Shown in pieces: positions 58,801-64,000 of a stretch of 64,000 nt of DNA (positions within the stretch are counted from its first letter, which is position 1; every line of letters starts with the position of its first letter). Position numbers and translations under genes: made by a program. The stretch comes from JAAFIW01 sp031414805 (lineage in GTDB: Bacteria > Pseudomonadota > Gammaproteobacteria > Burkholderiales > Burkholderiaceae_C): contig JANOQJ010000059.1 of the NCBI GenBank assembly GCA_031414805.1, positions 1-64,000 of the forward strand. Direction: 5' to 3'. Below the pieces are notes generated by a model. The model was not told the origin of the DNA, did not search any database, and saw only the letters and a program-made list of their open reading frames with translations.

Positions 58801-59394
58801 TTAAGTCGCTGTGAGGGGCATATTGAGGCGCTGGGCGGCATCCAAAACCTGCGTGACGACTGCCTGAACGCTTTGACGGTGTACCTCAGAAACCAGCGTA
58901 CCGTCTGCCGCAAAGGCGTCACCGGCGCGGCCCAGCGCAAAGGCTTGTGGTGCCACCCAGCAGTGCAGGTTCAGCAGCAGCGGTGCCAGATGGCTTTGTG
59001 AGCGCAGGCCGCCCAACGCGCCTGGCGATGCGCTAAGCATGCCCACGACCTTGCCGCGAAACGGCTTGAAGCCATCGGCCCACGCGGGGTCGGCTTTGAC
59101 CGGGCTGGAGCACCAGTCGATGGTGTTTTTCAGCAGCGCGGTGTAGCTGCCGTTGTACTCGGGCGAACAGATCAACCAGGCCGGGTGATCGTGCATCAGC
59201 GCTTTCAGGCGGATCACGTCGGGCGGTGTGCCCTGTTTTTCGTCGTCGGCGTTGTACATCGGGATGTTGAAGTCCGCCAGTTCAATGTGGGTGACTTGCG
59301 CGCCACTGGCGGTGGCAAGGGCAGCGGCGGCGCGGGCCAGTTGGCGGTTGAAGGATTGTTGGCGGGTGCTGCCCGCGAAGATGAGGAGTTTCAT
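58801..59394 (-). CDS. NADPH-dependent FMN reductase family protein
   Basis: A 197-residue flavodoxin-like protein. KLLIFAGSTRQQSFNRQLAR is the FMN phosphate loop, and LICSPEYNGSYTALLKNTID is the conserved SPEYNxSxxxxLKNxID motif. GMLSASPGALGGLRSQSHL follows. It reduces FMN, quinones, azo compounds or chromate in different relatives. The ATG at 59394 gives the usual start; the frame upstream to 59457 overlaps the toxin-antitoxin operator and is unlikely. Confidence 0.88.
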   Translation of the reverse strand: MKLLIFAGSTRQQSFNRQLARAAAALATASGAQVTHIELADFNIPMYNADDEKQGTPPDVIRLKALMHDHPAWLICSPEYNGSYTALLKNTIDWCSSPVKADPAWADGFKPFRGKVVGMLSASPGALGGLRSQSHLAPLLLNLHCWVAPQAFALGRAGDAFAADGTLVSEVHRQSVQAVVTQVLDAAQRLNMPLTAT

Positions 59395-59432
59395 GGGCGG
59401 GATTTCAGCATATCCAACGCAGCGGGCTAAAA

Positions 59433-59456
59433 TGTACAAAATACCCACTTTGTACA
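59433..59456. promoter_or_regulatory. Inverted-repeat operator upstream of the Phd/PIN pair
   Basis: TGTACAAA (59433-59440) and TTTGTACA (59449-59456) are perfect inverted repeats around ATACCCAC. A possible -10 box TAAAAT lies at 59428-59433. The right arm ends three bases before the antitoxin ATG. It is suited to autoregulation by a Phd-type antitoxin and may also affect the divergent FMN reductase gene. Confidence 0.65.
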
Positions 59457-59459
59457 AAT

Positions 59460-59708
59460 ATGCAAACCCTAGCCCTAAGTGAATTTCGTGCGTCTGCTTC
59501 CGCCATGCTGGACCTGGTCGAGCAGGGCGAGACCGTGCGCATCTTGCGTCACGGCAAGCCAGTGGCTGACCTGGTGCCGATCAAGCTGGATGCGCCCGTG
59601 AAGGTGCCTAGCTGGAAGCGCACCATCGTGCCGCTGAATTACCAACGCGCCGACGGCAAAACCATCGCGCAGCTCATCATTGAGGAGCGCGAAAACGCGC
59701 GCTACTGA
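59460..59708 (+). CDS. Phd/YefM-type antitoxin
   Basis: An 82-residue protein: ALSEFRASASAMLDLVEQGE, TVRILRHGKPVADLVPIKLD. This is the Phd/YefM DNA-binding fold, and the C-terminal half (DGKTIAQLIIEERENARY) would wrap the toxin. No ribosome binding site precedes the ATG, which lies three bases after an operator arm. The stop overlaps the toxin start (TGATG). The pair lies between the FMN reductase and mnmG genes. Confidence 0.85.
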   Translation: MQTLALSEFRASASAMLDLVEQGETVRILRHGKPVADLVPIKLDAPVKVPSWKRTIVPLNYQRADGKTIAQLIIEERENARY

Positions 59709-60127
59709 TGAAAATTTTGTTTGACACCTCCGCCATGGCCAAGCGCTACAAACGTGAGGCAGGGCATGAAGCGGTCAGCGCCTTGTTGATGGATGCCGAT
59801 GCGGTGATTCTCGCCGCACATTGCAAGGTGGAGATTGCCTCCAGCTTCAGCCGCGAGATGCACGATGCTCAAATTGACCTGGGCCAGTATGACCATGCGA
59901 TGGATGAAGTCGCGCAGGACTTTGCGGACTTCCAGGTGCTGGCCATCAACGCGCAAATTGAAGGCCTGTCCATGGCGGCCATGCGGCACAACCGACTGCG
60001 CGCCATGGACGCCTTGCACATCGCAACGGCCCAAGTCGCGGGCGTTGACCTGTTTGTCACTGCCGACCGCCGACAAGCTGCCGCCGCTCAGGCCACCGGA
60101 TTGAAAACCCAGTTGGTCGATGCCTGA
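59708..60127 (+). CDS. PIN-domain toxin (VapC-like ribonuclease)
   Basis: A 139-residue protein. The PIN acidic residues are visible: Asp6 in ILFDTSAMAKRY, Glu in AAHCKVEIASS, Asp in LRAMDALHIATA and Asp in LFVTADRRQ. It is probably a Mg-dependent RNase neutralised by the preceding antitoxin. It is 18 bases before mnmG on the same strand, so read-through from the toxin-antitoxin promoter could reach mnmG. Confidence 0.85.
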   Translation: MKILFDTSAMAKRYKREAGHEAVSALLMDADAVILAAHCKVEIASSFSREMHDAQIDLGQYDHAMDEVAQDFADFQVLAINAQIEGLSMAAMRHNRLRAMDALHIATAQVAGVDLFVTADRRQAAAAQATGLKTQLVDA

Positions 60128-60145
60128 CATAGCACAAGGAACCCA

Positions 60146-62107
60146 ATGCAATACCCTAAAGAATTTGACGTGATCGTGGTCGGCGGCGGCCCTGCGGGCA
60201 CCGAGGCCGCGCTGGCCGCCGCGCGCATGGGCTGCCAGACCTTGCTGCTGACGCACAACATTGAAACCCTGGGCCAGATGAGCTGCAACCCGTCGATTGG
60301 CGGCATTGGCAAAGGCCATTTGGTCAAAGAGGTGGACGCGCTGGGCGGTGCCATGGCGATTGCCACCGACGAAGGCGGCATTCAGTTCCGTATTCTCAAC
60401 AGCTCCAAGGGCCCGGCCGTGCGCGCCACTCGCGCGCAGGCGGACCGTATTTTGTACAAAGCGGCGATTCGCACGCGCCTTGAGAACCAGCCCAACCTGA
60501 CGCTGTTTCAGCAAGCGGTGGACGACCTGATGGTGGAAGGCGACCGCGTGGTGGGCGCGGTCACGCAGGTGGGCATCCGCTTTCGCAGTCGCACGGTGGT
60601 GTTGACGGCTGGCACGTTTCTGGACGGCAAGATTCATGTGGGCCTGAACAACTACGCAGCGGGCAGGGCGGGTGATCCACCGGCGCTGTCGCTGTCGGCA
60701 CGGTTGAAAGAGCTCAAGCTGCCGCAAGGTCGGCTGAAAACTGGCACACCACCGCGCATTGACGGGCGCAGCATCGACTTTTCAAAATGCCTGGTGCAAC
60801 CGGGCGACGGAATGGGCGACGGCTCGCCGGTTCCCGTGTTCAGCTTCATGGGCAATGCCGCCATGCACCCGCAGCAAATGCCCTGCTGGATCACCCACAC
60901 CAACGCCCGCACGCACGACATCATTCGCGCCGCGTTTGACCGCAGCCCCATGTTCACCGGCAAGATTGACGGCGTAGGCCCGCGCTATTGCCCCAGCGTG
61001 GAAGACAAGGTCAACCGCTTTGCCGACAAAGACAGCCACCAGATTTTTCTGGAGCCCGAAGGCCTGACCACCCACGAGATCTACCCCAACGGCATTTCCA
61101 CCAGCCTGCCATTTGATGTGCAGTACGAGCTGGTGCGCAGCATGGTGGGTCTGGAGAACGCGCACATTCTTCGACCTGGCTACGCCATCGAATACGACTA
61201 CTTTGATCCGCGCTCGCTCAAAAGCAGCTTTGAAACCCGGCAGATCGGCGGCTTGTTTTTCGCCGGTCAGATCAACGGCACCACTGGCTATGAAGAAGCC
61301 GCGGCGCAGGGCTTGTTCGCGGGCATCAATGCCGCACTGCAATGCCGAGGTCAGGATGCCTGGCTGCCGCGGCGCGACGAAGCGTATTTGGGTGTGTTGG
61401 TGGACGACCTGATCACCCAGGGTGTGACCGAGCCCTACCGCATGTTCACCAGCCGCGCCGAGTACAGGCTGCAGCTGCGCGAAGACAACGCCGACATGCG
61501 ATTGACCGAAGCAGGGCGGCATATGGGCCTGGTGGACGACGTGCGCTGGGATGCCTTCAACCGCAAACGCGACGCTGTTTCACGTGAAACCCAACGCCTG
61601 GCTTCCACATGGGTCAATCCACGCAACCTGCTTGCGACCGAGTCTGAGCGCGTGCTCGGCAAGGCGATTGAGCACGAGCACAGCCTGGCCGACTTGCTGC
61701 GCCGACCTGATGTGACCTACGCAGCACTGATGACATTGGACGGTGGCAAGTATCAAACCCCCGATGTTTCACGTGAAACCCTGGGCGACTTGCTGGAGCC
61801 GGTGGTTGAGCAACTGGACATTGCAGCCAAATACGCGGGCTACATTGAAAAGCAAAAAGAAGAGGTGCAACGCGCTTCAGCCCACGAAAGCATGAAGCTG
61901 CCGCTGGATCTGGATTACATGCAGGTGTCTGCGCTCTCATTTGAGGCGCGGCAAAAGTTCAGCCGATTCCGCCCCGAAACACTGGGTCATGCCTCCCGCA
62001 TCTCGGGCATCACGCCTGCGAGCATCTCCTTGCTGATGGTGCATTTGAAGAAGGGCGGCTTGCGACAGGGGGCATTGCCAAAGTCTGTTGAACTGTCTGA
62101 GGGCTGA
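60146..62107 (+). CDS. mnmG: tRNA uridine 5-carboxymethylaminomethyl modification enzyme MnmG
   Basis: A 653-residue FAD protein. DVIVVGGGPAGTEAALAAAR is the FAD-binding motif, and TLGQMSCNPSIGGIGKGHLV and GRLKTGTPPRID are the family signatures. The C-terminal helical region ends HLKKGGLRQGALPKSVELSE. It works with MnmE. Two parS sites are read within the coding sequence as VSRET codons at 61576 and 61765. The ATG at 60146 follows CAAGGAAC. Confidence 0.97.
   Translation: MQYPKEFDVIVVGGGPAGTEAALAAARMGCQTLLLTHNIETLGQMSCNPSIGGIGKGHLVKEVDALGGAMAIATDEGGIQFRILNSSKGPAVRATRAQADRILYKAAIRTRLENQPNLTLFQQAVDDLMVEGDRVVGAVTQVGIRFRSRTVVLTAGTFLDGKIHVGLNNYAAGRAGDPPALSLSARLKELKLPQGRLKTGTPPRIDGRSIDFSKCLVQPGDGMGDGSPVPVFSFMGNAAMHPQQMPCWITHTNARTHDIIRAAFDRSPMFTGKIDGVGPRYCPSVEDKVNRFADKDSHQIFLEPEGLTTHEIYPNGISTSLPFDVQYELVRSMVGLENAHILRPGYAIEYDYFDPRSLKSSFETRQIGGLFFAGQINGTTGYEEAAAQGLFAGINAALQCRGQDAWLPRRDEAYLGVLVDDLITQGVTEPYRMFTSRAEYRLQLREDNADMRLTEAGRHMGLVDDVRWDAFNRKRDAVSRETQRLASTWVNPRNLLATESERVLGKAIEHEHSLADLLRRPDVTYAALMTLDGGKYQTPDVSRETLGDLLEPVVEQLDIAAKYAGYIEKQKEEVQRASAHESMKLPLDLDYMQVSALSFEARQKFSRFRPETLGHASRISGITPASISLLMVHLKKGGLRQGALPKSVELSEG
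61576..61591. promoter_or_regulatory. parS site 1 (ParB binding) inside mnmG
   Basis: TGTTTCACGTGAAACC matches the parS consensus TGTTTCACGTGAAACA at 15 of 16 positions. It lies within the mnmG coding sequence (codons for VSRET). Confidence 0.88.
61765..61780. promoter_or_regulatory. parS site 2 (ParB binding) inside mnmG
   Basis: A second TGTTTCACGTGAAACC, 15 of 16 bases of the parS consensus, 189 bases after the first, again encoding VSRET. Confidence 0.88.
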
Positions 62108-62649
62108 TGATGAAGACGTCGAAAAACACAAAATTCTCGCTGGCGCTGAGCGCCTGTGCAGCAGTCGTGGCACTGCTTGCAGCACCAAACCCCGCTGCCG
62201 CGCAGGTGTATCGGTGCAGCACGGCAGACGGCAAGTTCACGCTGGGAGACCGTCCCTGTCCCGAGGGTGTGCCTGGCAAGGCGCTTCAGGGTTTGCCGGG
62301 GGTACCGGTTCCATCGAGCAGCAAGAGTGCGGTGGGTGGAAAGGATGAGCCCATCATTGTGTCGAGGCAGGGCGCGGAGTGCGACCGGTTACGCAAACGC
62401 CTGCGCGGCTACGACGACCGCAACTCGGCCAGCGTCCGTTACACCACAGACCGCTACCAGCAAGAATGCCTGGGCTACAAATCGGCCGACCGGTCCAAAG
62501 AAGCCAAGCTGGCGCGGGAGTTTGCCGACCAGGGTTGCGATATCAGGCGCAATGCCCTGCGAGAAGGCCAGCAGCGACTGAACACCATGAATGACAACGA
62601 CCGGCGCGCCCACTACGCCATGTCAGCAGAAGTGGCGCGTGACTGCTGA
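62107..62649 (+). CDS. Exported DUF4124-like cysteine-containing protein
   Basis: A 180-residue protein with a Sec signal (FSLALSACAAVVALLAAPNP). After it QVYRCSTADGKFTLGDRPCP resembles the short DUF4124-type start, and the rest is a charged region with cysteines (AECDRLRKRLRGYDDR, QQECLGYKSADRSKEAKLAR, GCDIRRNALREG). The start overlaps the mnmG stop; an ATG three bases later is equally good. It separates mnmG and rsmG, which are usually adjacent. Function unknown. Confidence 0.75.
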   Translation: MMKTSKNTKFSLALSACAAVVALLAAPNPAAAQVYRCSTADGKFTLGDRPCPEGVPGKALQGLPGVPVPSSSKSAVGGKDEPIIVSRQGAECDRLRKRLRGYDDRNSASVRYTTDRYQQECLGYKSADRSKEAKLAREFADQGCDIRRNALREGQQRLNTMNDNDRRAHYAMSAEVARDC

Positions 62650-62656
62650 TCTGTTG

Positions 62657-63319
62657 ATGCCACGCCAGCAGCTCGTTCGGGCGGCGAAGAGCCAGGGGCT
62701 TGCGCTGGCTGAGGGGCAGTTGGATGCGCTGCTGGCCTATCTGGAGCTGATCCGCAAGTGGAACAAGGTTTACAACCTCACGGCCGTGCGCGAACCGGCT
62801 GACATGCTCACGCATCACCTGCTGGACAGCCTCGTGGTGGTTGCGCCGCTGCAGCGCCAGATCAGCGACCACTTCCCGGATGCCCGGACCGTCAAGCTGT
62901 TAGACGTTGGCTCCGGCGCAGGCTTGCCCGGCGTGGTGGTGGCCATTTGTTGTCCGCACATACAGGTGACCTGCGTAGACACGGTGGCTAAAAAGGCCGC
63001 TTTTGTGCAGCAGGTGGCCGTGAGTTTGCAACTTCCCAATCTGCGTGGCCTGCACGCGCGGGTGGAGACGATCACCGAGCCGCATGAGGTGGTGTGCTCG
63101 CGTGCCTTTGCGTCGCTGGTCGATTTCACCCAGTGGTCCCAGGGCGCGCTAGCAGAGCAGGGCGTGTGGATGGCCATGAAAGGCAAGCCCCCAACAGATG
63201 AAATTGCCGCCTTGCCCGCCGACGTACAGGTGTTTCACGTGGAACCACTCACGGTGCCGGGGCTGGATGCGCAGCGCTGCCTCGTCTGGTTGAAAAAAGC
63301 CCCTTCAACCCTCGCTTAA
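62657..63319 (+). CDS. rsmG: 16S rRNA (guanine527-N7) methyltransferase RsmG
   Basis: A 220-residue SAM-dependent methyltransferase. LELIRKWNKVYNLTAVREPA and HLLDSLVVVAPLQ form the N-terminal part, VKLLDVGSGAGLPGVVVAIC is the SAM-binding motif, and FVQQVAVSLQLPNLRGLHAR and VCSRAFASLVDFTQW complete the site. The ATG at 62657 is used; an in-frame GTG at 62639, overlapping the upstream stop region, would add six residues. A third parS-like sequence lies near its 3-prime end. Confidence 0.95.
   Translation: MPRQQLVRAAKSQGLALAEGQLDALLAYLELIRKWNKVYNLTAVREPADMLTHHLLDSLVVVAPLQRQISDHFPDARTVKLLDVGSGAGLPGVVVAICCPHIQVTCVDTVAKKAAFVQQVAVSLQLPNLRGLHARVETITEPHEVVCSRAFASLVDFTQWSQGALAEQGVWMAMKGKPPTDEIAALPADVQVFHVEPLTVPGLDAQRCLVWLKKAPSTLA
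63231..63246. promoter_or_regulatory. Degenerate parS-like site inside rsmG
   Basis: TGTTTCACGTGGAACC matches the parS consensus at 14 of 16 positions. It is 1.5 kb from the sites in mnmG. It would be a weaker ParB site. Confidence 0.6.
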
Positions 63320-63348
63320 ACTCAGCCCCACTTTGCTTGGGGGTTTTC

Positions 63349-63963
63349 ATGTTCGGTATCTCAGATTACGGCGCGTTTGTTGCCGCCATCATCTTGTTTC
63401 TCGAGATTCCCGGGCCCGGCAATCTGGCGCTCATTACCTCTACCAGCAAAGGCGGCATACCCGGTGGCCTGGCCGCCACCTTCGGCGTCATCGCCGGTGA
63501 CCAGGTGCTGATGTGGCTGGCCGTGGCTGGTGTGGCGGCACTGCTCACGGCTTACCCCGCTGCCTTCAGCGCCGTGCAGTGGTTGGGGGCGGCTTACCTG
63601 GCCTGGTTGGGTCTGAAAATGATTCTGGCCAAGCCCGGCGACCAACCGGTGCTGAACATTCAGCCGCGCCACTACTTCAAGCAAGCCGTCTTCATCACCT
63701 TGCTCAACCCCAAGGCCATCGTGTTCTACATGGCCTTCTTCCCGTTGTTTGTCGACCCGGCCAAACACCAGGGCCTGCTGACTTTTGCTGTGATGGCGGC
63801 CACCATCGCCGCGCTGACCTTTTTGTATGGTCTGGGCGCTACTCTGCTCACCCATTTCCTGGCTGCGCGTATGCGTGCCAACCCGCGCGTGGGGCGTGCG
63901 CTGGAGAAAATTGCGGGCGTGTTCCTGATTGGCTTTGGCATCAAGTTGGTGGTCAGTAAATGA
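63349..63963 (+). CDS. LysE/RhtB family amino acid exporter
   Basis: A 204-residue membrane protein with about six spans. The signature IPGPGNLALITSTSKGGIPG with the conserved GP pair is at residues 24-45, and FITLLNPKAIVFYMAFFPLF lies in the middle. It exports amino acids or homoserine lactone-like compounds in relatives. The start is ATG at 63349 after TTGGGGG. It lies 29 bases after rsmG and its stop overlaps the next start. Confidence 0.92.
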   Translation: MFGISDYGAFVAAIILFLEIPGPGNLALITSTSKGGIPGGLAATFGVIAGDQVLMWLAVAGVAALLTAYPAAFSAVQWLGAAYLAWLGLKMILAKPGDQPVLNIQPRHYFKQAVFITLLNPKAIVFYMAFFPLFVDPAKHQGLLTFAVMAATIAALTFLYGLGATLLTHFLAARMRANPRVGRALEKIAGVFLIGFGIKLVVSK

Positions 63964-64000
63964 GTAGCGCCCCTTCGGTAGCGTTGAGCGCCCGCATCTT
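63960..64000 (+). CDS. Start of a further gene, cut by the right edge
   Basis: An ATG at 63960 overlaps the stop of the LysE gene (ATGA), giving MSSAPSVALSARI before the window ends. Too short to identify. The parS sites make a parA or parB gene likely nearby, but this start does not show a ParA motif. Confidence 0.4.
   Translation, partial: MSSAPSVALSARI

Noticed and set aside
59702..60727. A 341-residue minus-strand frame opposite the PIN gene and mnmG.
   Set aside because: Shadow across two well supported genes.
1..64000. tRNA, rRNA or riboswitch genes.
   Set aside because: No cloverleaf, rRNA-like stretch or recognisable riboswitch core was noticed by eye; a covariance-model search could still find small RNAs.

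Overview
The window looks like the replication-origin region of a betaproteobacterial chromosome. The order rpmH-rnpA-yidD-yidC-mnmE on one side and dnaA-dnaN-gyrB on the other, with NnrU, CreBC, DUF2237 and a small intergenic repeat (core AGCTGCTTGAGCA), suggests Burkholderiales, most likely a Comamonadaceae member such as a Rhodoferax or Polaromonas relative. The genus is inference. No rRNA, tRNA, CRISPR array, integrase or complete insertion sequence was seen.

1-22.3 kb is a carbohydrate-type catabolic locus. On the minus strand it carries a Gfo/Idh/MocA dehydrogenase, a CoA-transferase, an enoyl-CoA hydratase, an aldehyde dehydrogenase, two tandem GtsA-type sugar-binding proteins, two permeases and an ATPase. 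These are followed by two GMC oxidoreductases flanking an SDR, a DUF993 protein, a binding-protein homologue without signal peptide, a third binding protein, a LamB-like porin and the start of a glycerate kinase. A divergent LacI-type regulator and a glucokinase lie at the right end. Near-identical palindromes around TTGGAACGTTCCAA sit upstream of the porin, of the lone binding protein, of the long operon and of the regulator, so the locus looks like one LacI regulon. The substrate is unknown; a glucose-containing compound with an oxidisable alcohol part is a reasonable guess.

22.3-35.6 kb holds two zinc-ribbon membrane proteins and a compact exosortase module (VIT-VWA target with PEP-type C-terminus, exosortase, EpsI-like protein). 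It continues with a small AT-richer gene pair of unknown function, the CreBC two-component system, an MFS transporter, a Tim44-like protein and a DUF2062 protein.

35.6-41.6 kb is repeat-rich and decaying. Ordinary genes (histidine phosphatase, intradiol dioxygenase-like, redoxin, DUF2237, NnrU) are mixed with the dispersed repeat, a REPIN-like element, a 265-bp repeat in two copies, a 162-bp MITE inside one copy, a long perfect hairpin, and remnants of an antitoxin, a Fic-like protein, NnrU and perhaps an HNH nuclease.

41.6-46.2 kb is the most interesting part. It encodes a HigB-like toxin, a HigA-like helix-turn-helix protein fused to an ImmA/IrrE metallopeptidase, then an operon for a protein with three ubiquitin-like domains fused to an E2-like domain, a JAB deubiquitinase-E1 fusion and a DUF6527 metal-binding protein. 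This is a complete bacterial ubiquitin-like conjugation cassette next to a toxin-antitoxin-like pair, probably a defence island.

46.3-64 kb is the origin core: gyrB, dnaN, candidate oriC, dnaA, rpmH, rnpA, yidD, yidC, mnmE, then a few accessory genes (cNMP-binding protein, class II aldolase, FMN reductase, a Phd/PIN toxin-antitoxin pair), mnmG, rsmG and a LysE-type exporter. Two near-perfect parS sites lie inside mnmG and a weaker one in rsmG, so parAB probably follows just beyond the right edge.
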